A DNA stretch of 38,901 nt from Nitrospiraceae bacterium UBA6905 (GCA_002451165.1 DKBH01000089.1:1-38901); one strand, 5' to 3'; shown: positions 1 through 8,835, counted from the first letter of the stretch. Program-made: numbers and translations. The notes: generated by a model from the letters alone, not told the origin.

Positions 1-21
1 TACCAACTGAGCTATTCCCGC
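1..21 (-). tRNA. 5' fragment of a tRNA gene (possibly tRNA-Gly)
   Basis: Read on the minus strand, the first 21 bases give GCGGGAATAGCTCAGTTGGT plus A. This is the start of a tRNA: a 7-nt acceptor strand, the universal U8, and the D-stem GCTC followed by the start of the D-loop. The anticodon lies outside the window. The acceptor sequence GCGGGAA is common in bacterial glycine tRNAs, but the identity cannot be proven from this fragment. The gene is transcribed leftwards, divergently from trpE. Confidence 0.85.
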
Positions 22-89
22 ATGATTTCAGACGTTACGACTGTCCATGCAGCTGCGCTATTTCCTTAACTTCTTGCCCCGGAATGCGC

Positions 90-95
90 TATAAT
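90..95 (+). promoter_or_regulatory. Possible -10 box of a trpE promoter
   Basis: TATAAT lies 44 bases upstream of the trpE start codon. The best -35 candidate at 18-bp spacing is TTAACT (66-71), a partial match to TTGACA. The remaining leader is too short for a classical leader-peptide attenuator, and no run of Trp codons is seen. Confidence 0.4.
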
Positions 96-139
96 TGCAG
101 GACATTACATAGTACTGAATTGCAGAAAAGTTTGTCAAC

Positions 140-1612
140 ATGCACTACCCGGACATAGCGGAGTTCAAAAGACTTTCCGAGAAAGGCAATCTTATCCCCG
201 TTTACCGGGAGATCCTTGCCGATACCTTTACGCCGGTGACGGTCTTCCTCAAACTCGGCGGAACACCGTCGTTTCTTCTTGAGAGCGTAGAGGGCGGAGA
301 GAAGTGGGCCCGGTATTCATTCATCGGTTCCCGACCGTCAAAGGTCTTGCGGGGAAGGGGCAAAGCGGTAGAAGTGATCGAGGGATCTAACACGCCGCTG
401 GTGATCGAATCCGACCATCCGATCGATATCATCAAGCAGGAGCTGGCAGCATATGATCCCGTGGAAGTGAAGGGGCTTCCGCGGTTCTTCGGCGGTCTTG
501 TGGGATATATCGGCTATGACATGGTCCGATTCTTCGAGCAGGTGCAGCAGGCTGGTAAAGAGGGGCTTGGATTGCCGGATTTCTTTCTTATGCTCACCGA
601 TACCATGCTCATTTTTGACAGTCTCAGACAGAAGATACAGGTTGTTTCGAATGCCCATATCAATGGCGGCGACATTGAGGTTGTCTACCGGGAGTCCATC
701 CAGAAGATCGATGCGATCATCAGCCGTCTCAAGGCGCCGACCGAACCGCTCAACAGGGACGATGGCGGTGATTCCGATGGGTTCACCTCTAACATGCAGA
801 AGCAGGAATTCCTTAGTGCCGTGGAGCGCTCCAAACAATATGTTATGGCGGGAGATATTGTCCAGGTCGTCCTCTCCCAGAGATTCGAACGGCCGACCCG
901 TGTCGATCCCTTCATGGTATACCGTGCGCTGCGGGTGATCAATCCTTCGCCATACATGTACTATCTCGACACCGGCGATGCAAAACTGGTGGGATCTTCT
1001 CCCGAGATTCTGGTCCGCATGGAGCACGGAAGAATCGTACTGCGGCCTATTGCAGGCACCCGGCGGCGGGGTGAGACCGAGGCAGCCGACCGTACGCTCG
1101 AGCACGAGCTGAGAAGAGATCCCAAGGAGATAGCAGAACATATCATGCTGGTCGACCTCGGCAGGAACGATGTCGGCAGAGTTGCAAAGACCGGTTCAGT
1201 AAGCGTGTCCGACCTCATGACCGTGGAGCGGTACAGCCACGTGATGCATCTCGTGTCCCATGTAGAAGGAGATCTCAAGGATGGTCTCGATGCTTTTGAT
1301 GTGCTGGCAGCATGCTTCCCTGCGGGCACGGTTTCAGGTGCGCCGAAGGTGCGCGCCATGGAGATCATCGAGGAACTGGAGCCGGCCCGTCGGGGCCCCT
1401 ATGCGGGATCGGTCGGGTATTTCAGCTATTCGGGCAATATGGACATGTGTATCACCATTCGTACGCTCATCATGAAGGACGACAAGGTCTATGTACAGGC
1501 GGGTGCCGGCATTGTAGCCGATTCCGAACCGGAAACGGAGTATATGGAGACGGTCAATAAGGCCAAGGGCATGATGAAGGCGGTCGATATGGCAGAAGCG
1601 GGGCTGGACTGA
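140..1612 (+). CDS. trpE: Anthranilate synthase component I (TrpE)
   Basis: Converts chorismate to anthranilate using ammonia supplied by TrpG, the first committed step of tryptophan synthesis in the cytoplasm. The 490-residue product has the usual TrpE length. The N-terminal domain carries SFLLES at residues 44-49; the LLES motif is part of the tryptophan feedback site in this family, so allosteric inhibition is likely retained. The C-terminal chorismate-binding domain contains PIAGTRRRG and, further on, FPAGTVSGAPKVRAMEI, both standard family blocks. The ATG at 140 has only a weak AAAAG-type ribosome site. trpG follows on the same strand after a 160-bp gap in which I see no gene. PabB is the main alternative, but the LLES motif and paired trpG and trpD favour TrpE. 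Confidence 0.95.
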   Translation: MHYPDIAEFKRLSEKGNLIPVYREILADTFTPVTVFLKLGGTPSFLLESVEGGEKWARYSFIGSRPSKVLRGRGKAVEVIEGSNTPLVIESDHPIDIIKQELAAYDPVEVKGLPRFFGGLVGYIGYDMVRFFEQVQQAGKEGLGLPDFFLMLTDTMLIFDSLRQKIQVVSNAHINGGDIEVVYRESIQKIDAIISRLKAPTEPLNRDDGGDSDGFTSNMQKQEFLSAVERSKQYVMAGDIVQVVLSQRFERPTRVDPFMVYRALRVINPSPYMYYLDTGDAKLVGSSPEILVRMEHGRIVLRPIAGTRRRGETEAADRTLEHELRRDPKEIAEHIMLVDLGRNDVGRVAKTGSVSVSDLMTVERYSHVMHLVSHVEGDLKDGLDAFDVLAACFPAGTVSGAPKVRAMEIIEELEPARRGPYAGSVGYFSYSGNMDMCITIRTLIMKDDKVYVQAGAGIVADSEPETEYMETVNKAKGMMKAVDMAEAGLD

Positions 1613-1772
1613 ATGGGCGGGAAAACCGTGGCAGGTGACCGTTCACTGCATCGGGAACGGATAGATGGCGCCCGGCTGCTTCGTTTGAGACCATCTCCGG
1701 CCGTAGTGCATGGTTTCATCATGTGGCCGGTGCAGACATTGGCTGTGAAGGGATGAAGAGGAAAGAACAACA

Positions 1773-2351
1773 ATGCTCTTGATGATAGACAACTACGATT
1801 CATTCACCTATAACCTGGTCCAGTACTTTGGTGAGCTGGGAGAGGATGTGCGGGTATTCAGGAACAATAGAATCACCCTTGCCGAGATCGAGACGTTGCG
1901 ACCCGACCGCATTGTTATCTCTCCCGGACCCTGCACGCCGAACGAGGCCGGAATCTCTGTTGAAGCGATCAGGCATTTTGCCGGCAAACTGCCCATACTC
2001 GGCGTATGTCTTGGTCACCAGGCGATAGGAGCCGCCTTTGGAGGAGAGATTATCCGTGCATCACGTCTCATGCATGGCAAGACCTCGCGGATCTACCATG
2101 ACGGGAAGACCCTATTTGCGGGCCTGCCCAACCCGTTCGAAGCCACGCGGTATCATTCGCTGCTCATCAGGAAAGAGACGAAACCTGCGTGCCTTGCGGT
2201 CACTGCATGGACCGATGCAGGAGAGATCATGGGGGTGCGGCATAATGACCTCGTCATAGAGGGAGTACAATTCCATCCCGAGTCGATACTGACCCTTGTG
2301 GGAAAAGACCTGCTGAGGAATTTTCTGAAACTGCGACAGTCCCGGGACTAA
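1773..2351 (+). CDS. trpG: Anthranilate synthase component II, glutamine amidotransferase (TrpG)
   Basis: Class I glutamine amidotransferase that hydrolyses glutamine and channels ammonia to TrpE. The 192-residue product is a stand-alone amidotransferase of normal size, not fused to TrpD. The catalytic triad is visible: Cys79 in GVCLGHQAIG, and His168 and Glu170 in VQFHPES. A purine-rich ribosome site (AGGAAAG) precedes the ATG. In many bacteria the same protein also serves PabB in folate synthesis; no separate pabA is visible here. Its TAA stop overlaps the TAG stop of the convergent trpD, so the two genes meet with no spacer. Confidence 0.95.
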   Translation: MLLMIDNYDSFTYNLVQYFGELGEDVRVFRNNRITLAEIETLRPDRIVISPGPCTPNEAGISVEAIRHFAGKLPILGVCLGHQAIGAAFGGEIIRASRLMHGKTSRIYHDGKTLFAGLPNPFEATRYHSLLIRKETKPACLAVTAWTDAGEIMGVRHNDLVIEGVQFHPESILTLVGKDLLRNFLKLRQSRD

Positions 2352-3358
2352 AGGCTGTTCGAAACCTTCCTGATCTCCTCCAGTTTCCTGGCTGCCCTGC
2401 CTGAATCGATGGTCTCCTGCGCGAGGGCGCAAGCTGTGGTAAAGTCGTTCGCTCTGCCTGCTACAATCAGCGCAGCTGCTGCATTGATCAGAACAATGTC
2501 CCGCTTCGCTCCCTGCTCGCCATCAAGAATGCGAAGGGTCAAGGCCGCGTTCTCTTTGTTGTCGCCTCCTACGAGATCCGCCCTTTCTCCCCTGCTGATG
2601 CCGAAGTCCTCGGGAGAAAGGATGAGATTTTCGACCCTACCCTGCCGGAAGCGCGAGACCCGTGTGCCGTCGGTAACAGTAATCTCATCCAGTCCGTCCT
2701 CGCCATGTACGACCATGGCATCTTCTGCCCCGAGATTGCCGAGGACCGTTGCAAGGGGTTCGGTGAGCTTTCCCGAAAATACGCCCAGGATCTGACGCCG
2801 CGCTCCCGCGGGATTGGTGAGGGGACCGAGGATATTGAAAATCGTACGTATGCCCATGTCCCGACGAGGTCCGATAGCGTATTTCATTGCAGGGTGGAAA
2901 AGAGGGGCGAAGAGAAAACCGAACCCCGTTGCGAAAAGGCATTTTTCGACCTTATCCGGCGTGAGATCTATCCTGACGCCGAGCGCTTCCAGCACATCAG
3001 CACTGCCAGACTTGCTCGATACCGCTTTGTTCCCATGCTTGGCAACGGGGACGCCGGCTGCCGCCACGACGAGGGCAACGGTCGTCGATATATTGAATGT
3101 ATGTGACATGTCACCGCCGGTGCCGCAGGTGTCGAGTACGCCGTCCGGCGCCTTGATCTTGGCTGCCTTATCCCGCATGATCCGAGCTGCACCGGTGATC
3201 TCCTCGACCGTCTCGCCCTTAAGCCTCAGCGCCGTAAGAAATGAACCGATCTGTGCATCTGTTGACCGACCTTCCATGATTTCCTTCATGCATTCTGCCA
3301 TTTCGGGTTCAGAGAGATGGATACCTCCGACGAGCAGATTGATGGCTTCCTTGATCAT
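2348..3358 (-). CDS. trpD: Anthranilate phosphoribosyltransferase (TrpD)
   Basis: Transfers the phosphoribosyl group of PRPP to anthranilate, the second step of tryptophan synthesis. The 336-residue length is normal. The diphosphate-binding GTGGD is at residues 79-83 and KHGN at 107-110; the blocks SGSADVLEALG, GPLTNP and DEI follow in family order. The frame extends upstream, but the start is placed at the ATG at 3358 because homology begins there (MIKEAINLL) and a GGGCC-rich purine stretch precedes it. It runs against trpE and trpG, which is unusual for this pathway. The upstream gene ends 11 bp before this start, suggesting cotranscription. Confidence 0.94.
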   Translation of the reverse strand: MIKEAINLLVGGIHLSEPEMAECMKEIMEGRSTDAQIGSFLTALRLKGETVEEITGAARIMRDKAAKIKAPDGVLDTCGTGGDMSHTFNISTTVALVVAAAGVPVAKHGNKAVSSKSGSADVLEALGVRIDLTPDKVEKCLFATGFGFLFAPLFHPAMKYAIGPRRDMGIRTIFNILGPLTNPAGARRQILGVFSGKLTEPLATVLGNLGAEDAMVVHGEDGLDEITVTDGTRVSRFRQGRVENLILSPEDFGISRGERADLVGGDNKENAALTLRILDGEQGAKRDIVLINAAAALIVAGRANDFTTACALAQETIDSGRAARKLEEIRKVSNSL

Positions 3359-3369
3359 AATGGCCCTTT

Positions 3370-4116
3370 CTATAACGCGTAGTTCCCGCCGCAGCCGACA
3401 GGATCTATACCGATGCCGGCGACGGCCACAGCCGGGGTGATCACAGCTGCAGGCATTGACGATGTGTTCTTCCCGCGCCGATCCCCCACTGCTGCCATTT
3501 CTGGAGGTGGCATGGCGGCATCGTTCTGCAGTATGAGATCCCGGCAGAGGGGAGGGAGGTGGTGTATCCGGACATATTGCCGCATCTTGAGCATGAAGTT
3601 CCACTCCATCTTCGGCTGCTCCTGCTCCGGCAGCGCAACCGTGGTATCAGGGGCGCTTTTCAGAAAGTCGTCGACGAGGCTGCTGCGCAGATCTCCCGCT
3701 ACCATTACCGCGCGGGGCTTCTGCGCATGAAAGAAAAGAGCATAAGGCGGATGATCAATAACATATACGGATTCTTGAACAGCATACGTTCTATAGTCTT
3801 GGCACCGCACAGGTGGAAGGGTGTGCAGTTGCACCGGGGAAAGACCCTGATAGACCCAATCGATCCGTGCTGCAAATGACTCTATTACACGGTTTCGTTC
3901 TTCAACGGCATGCAGAGTAATCCTCACGGTTCTTTTTTTCTCTTCAAGCAGTTCAACTGAGACGGCATGAACCGGTACCGCCGGTTCGCTCCTCATCGTC
4001 TGCTGCGGCGTGCGGCCTGACATGCCTGTCATGGCAAGGCAGACCGGAAAATATGCTTTACCATCTTCGCCATTTTTTATTCTACCCGGGGGAATGATGC
4101 GAATACAAGAATTCAC
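3370..4116 (-). CDS. Hypothetical protein upstream of trpD
   Basis: I do not recognise this protein. It is soluble-looking with no clear signal peptide or membrane segment. The central part (about residues 60-200) has a normal protein-like composition rich in His, Tyr, Val and Pro. The C-terminal 50 residues are low-complexity, Pro/Ala/Gly-rich. The longest frame begins at a GTG (4116). In-frame ATG codons at 4032, 4023 and 3996 are alternatives, and a TAGAAT box just inside the 5' end would fit one of these later starts. None has a strong ribosome site. The stop is 11 bp from the trpD start, so it probably forms a two-gene operon with trpD, divergent from gnnA. Confidence 0.6.
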   Translation of the reverse strand: MNSCIRIIPPGRIKNGEDGKAYFPVCLAMTGMSGRTPQQTMRSEPAVPVHAVSVELLEEKKRTVRITLHAVEERNRVIESFAARIDWVYQGLSPVQLHTLPPVRCQDYRTYAVQESVYVIDHPPYALFFHAQKPRAVMVAGDLRSSLVDDFLKSAPDTTVALPEQEQPKMEWNFMLKMRQYVRIHHLPPLCRDLILQNDAAMPPPEMAAVGDRRGKNTSSMPAAVITPAVAVAGIGIDPVGCGGNYAL

Positions 4117-4182
4117 CGATGTCTTGCTGAAAATATCCGCGATAGTGCAAAATACGGTTTATTTTGGTGGAAGGGGGAGCGA

Positions 4183-5094
4183 GTGTTACTGCGAGTTGGT
4201 GTTATCGGCGTCGGCTATCTCGGTCAGCACCACGCGCGCATCTTTGCAGGACTCGACGATGTAGAACTTGCCGGCGTAGCGGATGTGAACAAAGCGCGGG
4301 CCGACGAGATCGCGGCCGCGTACGGATGCGCCTCATTCGACGACTGGAACGAAGTCGTGGAACGGAGTGATGCGGTCAGCATTGTTACACCGACGACAAC
4401 GCATCATGAGATTGCACGCGCCTGTCTTCTGGCCGGCAGGGACGTCTTTATCGAGAAACCGATCACGGAGCGCCTTGATGAGGCGCGGGAACTCATCAGC
4501 ATGGCTGATGCGGGCAACCGTATCCTGCAGGTCGGCCACCTGGAGCGTTATAACCCCGGTATCGTCGCAGCAGCCGGCCTGATTCAGAAACCACGATTTA
4601 TTGAGGCTGAACGGCTCTCGCCGTTTCTCGGCAGGGGGACGGACGTGGATATCACCCTCGACCTCATGATCCATGATGTCGATATCGTCACGGGTCTTGT
4701 GCAGTCACCCGTAATAAGCATCAGTGCTGTAGGCGACCGGGTGCTCACCGGTAAGATAGATGCTGTTAAGGCATGGATTGAGTTCGACAACGGCTGCAAG
4801 GCGCTCATCACGGCGAGCCGCTTGTCTGCGGAGAAGGTGCGGAGGCTGAGAATACACCAGGAGGACGCATTCATATCTGTTGATTACCAGACCCAGGAGG
4901 TAAGAAAGTATTATAAGGGTGATGCTGGTATCGCATTCGATGTGATCAGTCCGGAGAACAGGGAACCGCTCAGGGAAGAACTGAAGGATTTTGTTTCCTG
5001 TGTTCGGGGAAGGTCGTGTCCACGGGTATCCGGCAGGGAGGCAACGCAGGCTCTGGAAATCGTTCTCAGGATCAACGACCTTCTGAAACAATAA
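4183..5094 (+). CDS. gnnA: Gfo/Idh/MocA family dehydrogenase, GnnA-like UDP-GlcNAc 3-dehydrogenase
   Basis: The product has 303 residues. The N-terminal Rossmann fold has the dinucleotide loop GVIGVGYLGQHHA (about residues 6-18). The family signature EKPIT has catalytic-type Lys92. VGHLERYNP follows at about 117-125 and MIHDVDI (His164) later. In the GnnA/WbpB branch such enzymes oxidise the 3-OH of a UDP-N-acetylhexosamine to a 3-keto sugar. The next gene is a DegT-type aminotransferase and the one after is lpxB, matching the known gnnA-gnnB association with lpx genes, where the pair makes UDP-GlcNAc3N for lipid A. The start is a GTG with AAGGGGGAG upstream. Substrate specificity is inferred from context; an O-antigen WbpB-like role is the alternative. 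Confidence 0.75.
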   Translation: MLLRVGVIGVGYLGQHHARIFAGLDDVELAGVADVNKARADEIAAAYGCASFDDWNEVVERSDAVSIVTPTTTHHEIARACLLAGRDVFIEKPITERLDEARELISMADAGNRILQVGHLERYNPGIVAAAGLIQKPRFIEAERLSPFLGRGTDVDITLDLMIHDVDIVTGLVQSPVISISAVGDRVLTGKIDAVKAWIEFDNGCKALITASRLSAEKVRRLRIHQEDAFISVDYQTQEVRKYYKGDAGIAFDVISPENREPLREELKDFVSCVRGRSCPRVSGREATQALEIVLRINDLLKQ

Positions 5095-5123
5095 TAATAT
5101 GCACTAATGGAGCGCGAGAGAAT

Positions 5124-6212
5124 ATGGTTCCCATGATAGATCTGAAGAAGCAGTTTGCCGGAATCAAGGACGAGGTCCTTGCTGTTGTGACCGAGATTTT
5201 GGAGAGCGCCCACTATGTTCTCGGCCCCAAGGTCTCGGAGTTTGAGAAAAAGGTGGCTGCCTATCACGATGTTGCCGAGGCGATAGGCGTCGCTTCTGGT
5301 ACGGATGCCCTGCATCTCGCGGTCAAGGCGCTCGACATCGGCGCGGGTGATGAAGTGATCACCACACCGTTCACCTTTTTTGCCACGGTGGAATCGGTCA
5401 TCTATACCGGCGCCGTGCCGGTCTTCGTTGATATCGATCCCGAGACCATGAATATCGATCCGGCACAAATCGAGGCAAAGATTACGGAAAGGACGAAGGC
5501 TATCATCCCGGTGCATATTTTCGGCCACCCGGCAGATATGGATGCCATCATGGCAATCGCCGGGAAACATCGCCTCCAGGTCATCGAAGACTGTGCCCAG
5601 TCATTCGGAGCCGACATCAGGGGAAAGAAGACCGGCAGTTTCGGCGCAGCCGGATGCTTCAGCTTTTATCCGAGTAAGAACCTTGGAGCGTTCGGAGACG
5701 GCGGTCTGGTGACGCTGCGCGATGCCGGTCTCGGCGACAGAATCAGGATACTGCGGAATCACGGATCCCGGGGTGCTTATCAGCATCAGTCCATCGGATT
5801 TAACAGCAGACTCGACGAACTGCAGGCCGGCATCCTCCTCGTCAAGTTCAGGAGGATCGACGCATTCAACAGCATGAGAAGGGAAAACGCCGCGTTGTAT
5901 AATGCCGCGCTCGCGGACCGTATCCGAAAGCCCATAGAGCGGAAGGGCGTGAAGCATGTGTACCACCAGTACACCATTAGGAGCGCGAAGCGGGAGACCA
6001 TCAAGAACAGGCTCAACGAAGCCGGCATATCATCGGTCGTCTATTATCCCATTCCCCTCCATCTTCAGGAAGCCCTCCGCTTCCTCGGCTATAAGAACGG
6101 GGATTTTCCTGCCGCTGAAGAGGCTGCGGAGAAGGTGCTTTCGCTCCCTATGTATCCAGAGCTTGAAAAGAAGACCATCAGGGAGATCGCAGAGATCATA
6201 AACAATGTCTGA
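5124..6212 (+). CDS. gnnB: DegT/DnrJ/EryC1 aminotransferase, GnnB-like
   Basis: PLP-dependent sugar aminotransferase of 362 residues. The internal aldimine lysine is Lys185 in FYPSKNLGAFGDGG. The cofactor-binding Asp156 is in EDCAQS, and the SGTDAL block at about 59-64 binds the phosphate. Expected reaction: transamination of the 3-keto UDP-sugar made by the preceding dehydrogenase to a 3-amino sugar (UDP-GlcNAc3N). The frame opens further upstream (5016), but that would overlap gnnA; the ATG at 5124, behind a GGAGCGCGAGAG stretch, begins the family-typical MIDLKKQ. It starts 29 bp after gnnA and its 3' end overlaps lpxB by 8 bp, so the three are very likely one operon. WbpE-type O-antigen synthesis is the alternative. 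Confidence 0.78.
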   Translation: MVPMIDLKKQFAGIKDEVLAVVTEILESAHYVLGPKVSEFEKKVAAYHDVAEAIGVASGTDALHLAVKALDIGAGDEVITTPFTFFATVESVIYTGAVPVFVDIDPETMNIDPAQIEAKITERTKAIIPVHIFGHPADMDAIMAIAGKHRLQVIEDCAQSFGADIRGKKTGSFGAAGCFSFYPSKNLGAFGDGGLVTLRDAGLGDRIRILRNHGSRGAYQHQSIGFNSRLDELQAGILLVKFRRIDAFNSMRRENAALYNAALADRIRKPIERKGVKHVYHQYTIRSAKRETIKNRLNEAGISSVVYYPIPLHLQEALRFLGYKNGDFPAAEEAAEKVLSLPMYPELEKKTIREIAEIINNV

Positions 6213-7347
6213 AACGGTCATGATCGTTGCAGGCGAGACCTCGGGAGAACTTTATGGAGCACTTCTTGCAGAAGCGCTGAAAAAAAAAGCCCCTCATGTC
6301 AGGGTCGTCGGCATCGGCGGCGAACGTATGCAGGCTGCCGGCGTTAAGCTTGTCTCGGGCATAGCGAGCGCTTTCGGTCTTACGGAGGCCGTCGCTTCCC
6401 TCGGGACGCTCAGAGAAACGTTGCGCAAGGCCGCTGATGCGTTCCGCAGGTATCGCCCTGCCGTCCTCGTGCTGATCGACTATCCGGACTTCAACCTTCG
6501 CCTTGCAGCCTATGCGCGGAGGCTGCACATCCCCGTACTCTATTATGTGAGCCCGCAGGTATGGGCATGGAGAAGGGGCAGAGTAAGGAAGATCGCCCGT
6601 CTGGTGGACCGGATGGCGGTCATCCTTCCTTTTGAAGAAGCGATCTACCGTGACACCGGCCTCGACGCCGAATTTGTCGGCCATCCGGTTCTTGACGAGA
6701 TACGAGGGATGAAGACCGGCAGGCATGAGCTGAAGGAGGAGATGGGCTTTAATCCTGCTCTGCCGCTCATAGCGCTCCTTCCCGGCAGCAGGCCCCATGA
6801 GCTGCATCGGCTTCTCCCGCTGGTGCTGGATGTCGTCAGGGCATGCAAACGGAGCCACCCGAGATATCAGTACTGCATCCCCTTTGCGCCGAACACTGAC
6901 CTGGTACGGCACCTGTCATGGATCGAAAGGCTGAAGGCTGAGGGTGTATCGGTCAGCAAGGGTGCATCGCTCAGGGCCCTTGCTGCTTCCGATTGTGCAG
7001 TGATCGCCTCCGGCACGGCAACTTTGCAGGCTGCGCTGCTCGGTGTACCCCTCGTCGTGATGTATAAACTTTTTCCGCTGACATTCTGGCTGGGCAAACG
7101 AATCGTGCAGGTCAAATGGGTGTCCCTGATAAATATTCTTTCCGACCGCGAGGTCGTCCGGGAGCTGCTCCAACGGGATGCGACTGTCGGAAATGTTTTG
7201 AAGGAACTGGACAGGATCATGCACGATGCTGCATATCGCGATCAGATGCTGCGGGCATTTGCAGATGTGCGGAAGGTCTTTGCCGAAAAGCATGCCTCTG
7301 AGCGGGTCGCGGACCTGATCACTGCCATGGCCAGAGGGAAGGGATAA
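6205..7347 (+). CDS. lpxB: Lipid-A-disaccharide synthase (LpxB)
   Basis: GT19 glycosyltransferase that joins lipid X and the UDP-diacyl sugar into the beta-1,6-linked lipid A disaccharide at the inner membrane. The 380 residues match the family. Motifs in order are AGETSGELYGA near the N-terminus, SPQVWAWRRGR in the middle, LPGSRPHEL and ASGTATLQAALLGVP in the C-terminal UDP-binding half. It overlaps the aminotransferase gene by 8 bp, which suggests translational coupling. Because gnnA/gnnB precede it, its substrates may carry a 3-amino group and an amide-linked acyl chain. A 225-bp gap separates it from waaA. Confidence 0.95.
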   Translation: MSETVMIVAGETSGELYGALLAEALKKKAPHVRVVGIGGERMQAAGVKLVSGIASAFGLTEAVASLGTLRETLRKAADAFRRYRPAVLVLIDYPDFNLRLAAYARRLHIPVLYYVSPQVWAWRRGRVRKIARLVDRMAVILPFEEAIYRDTGLDAEFVGHPVLDEIRGMKTGRHELKEEMGFNPALPLIALLPGSRPHELHRLLPLVLDVVRACKRSHPRYQYCIPFAPNTDLVRHLSWIERLKAEGVSVSKGASLRALAASDCAVIASGTATLQAALLGVPLVVMYKLFPLTFWLGKRIVQVKWVSLINILSDREVVRELLQRDATVGNVLKELDRIMHDAAYRDQMLRAFADVRKVFAEKHASERVADLITAMARGKG

Positions 7348-7572
7348 TGTGTTGTATATGCGGGATACGGATGTGACAGCGCCGCTCCCGGCAGGTCGAG
7401 GCGATGAGCCGCTTCGCATTGCATAGCCGTAGCAGAATTCGCGGGGACGTTTACCCACCTGTCTGGTATAGTATTGCGTCTTCCGCTGCTCTCGGGTATT
7501 GCTGCTGCTGGATCACCGCACCATCTGCGGCAGCATACGGGGAGCTGTTGCGGCGGGTGCGACAGGACTGAT

Positions 7573-8835
7573 ATGTATCTCCTCTACAGCATCATTTACG
7601 CGCTTTCGCTCCTCATCCTCTTCACCCCGCACTATCTCAAGCGCCCGAGAGATTTGAGAAAAAAGTGGCTGCGGGAAAAATGTGGTCTCTTCGATATCGA
7701 CCGTGACATGCTGAAGCTGGCCCCGCTCTGGTTCCATGCTGTTTCTGTCGGAGAAGTGAATGCCGTGGTGCCCCTCCTGAAAAGACTGAGGACGGCATAT
7801 CCGGACCTTCCGGTGGTTCTTTCGACCATTACGGATACTGGCAGGAAGGTTGCTGCAATAAAAGCGCCGGAAGGGACCCGTATCGTATACCTCCCGTTCG
7901 ACCTTGTCTGCATCCTGAAGCGGAGTTTTGATCAGATCAAGCCGCGGCTCTTCATTGTGGTGGAGACCGAGCTCTGGCCTAATATCTTCAGGATCGCCCA
8001 CGACAGAGGTATCCCGCTCCTCGTACTGAACGGCAGGATATCGGCGAAGTCGGCGCAAAGATACCGAAAGGTCTCCTTTTTCATGAAGAAGGTCATCGAA
8101 AATGTAGCGCTCTTCTGCATGCAGAGCAGCGCAGATGCAGAGCGGCTCCGGTCGATCGGCGCTGATGAGAAGAAGGTCAGCGTCACGGGCAACTTCAAGT
8201 TCGACATGGATATTTCTCAGGATGTGCCGGCATGGATACGGGGCGTCACGGGTCCGGTGATCGTTGCCGGCAGTACGCACGCGGGAGAGGAGCAGATCAT
8301 CATCGATGCCTACCGGGAAAATGTCTACCGTTTCCCGGGACTCAAGCTCATTATCGCACCTCGCCACCCGGAGCGTTTCAAAGAGGCTGAGGAGACCATC
8401 ATCAGGTATGACATGCGCTATATGAAGCGTACCGAGCTGGGCACCGCAGGCGGGGACGAGGGCCGATCATATAATATCCTCTTGCTGGACACGGTGGGAG
8501 AGTTGACGGGCGTCTACAGCATTGCCGATATGGCAATTATGGGAAAGAGCTTTGAAGGGTTTGGTGGCCAGAACCCGCTCGAGCCGGCGTTCTGGGGAAA
8601 GCCTATCATCTGCGGACCACATATGGAGAACTTTCCGTTCTTTAAGACATTCCTTGATGAAGGGGCAGCCTTCGAGGTAACGCCCGGGGGCCTTGCCAAG
8701 AAGATTAAAGAACTCCTTATGCAGCCAGAGAAAGCGAAAGCGGCAGGGGAAAAGGCCCGCGCCCTATACCTGAAAAACTCCGGTGCTGTTGACCGAGCCA
8801 TAAAGATCATAGGGGAGTACCTTGCCGCGCCATAG
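7573..8835 (+). CDS. waaA: 3-deoxy-D-manno-octulosonic acid transferase (WaaA/KdtA)
   Basis: Transfers Kdo from CMP-Kdo to the lipid A precursor. The product has 420 residues from the ATG at 7573. An N-terminal hydrophobic segment (MYLLYSIIYALSLLILF) serves as membrane anchor. The family blocks follow: HAVSVGEVNA, STITDTGRKVA, VVETELWPNIF, NGRIS, AGSTHAGEE and APRHPERF, then the C-terminal GGQNPLEPAFWGKP donor-binding region. The frame extends 33 codons upstream, but those residues look noncoding and the anchor defines the start. It follows lpxB on the same strand. No clear terminator is seen before the convergent glgC. Confidence 0.93.
   Translation: MYLLYSIIYALSLLILFTPHYLKRPRDLRKKWLREKCGLFDIDRDMLKLAPLWFHAVSVGEVNAVVPLLKRLRTAYPDLPVVLSTITDTGRKVAAIKAPEGTRIVYLPFDLVCILKRSFDQIKPRLFIVVETELWPNIFRIAHDRGIPLLVLNGRISAKSAQRYRKVSFFMKKVIENVALFCMQSSADAERLRSIGADEKKVSVTGNFKFDMDISQDVPAWIRGVTGPVIVAGSTHAGEEQIIIDAYRENVYRFPGLKLIIAPRHPERFKEAEETIIRYDMRYMKRTELGTAGGDEGRSYNILLLDTVGELTGVYSIADMAIMGKSFEGFGGQNPLEPAFWGKPIICGPHMENFPFFKTFLDEGAAFEVTPGGLAKKIKELLMQPEKAKAAGEKARALYLKNSGAVDRAIKIIGEYLAAP

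Noticed and set aside
338..1141. Long minus-strand open frame antisense to trpE (267 codons)
   Set aside because: It overlaps the well-conserved TrpE sequence and has no family motif; typical of antisense frames in high-GC genes. The same reasoning removes similar antisense frames over waaA (7513-8367) and rpoD (23455-24168).
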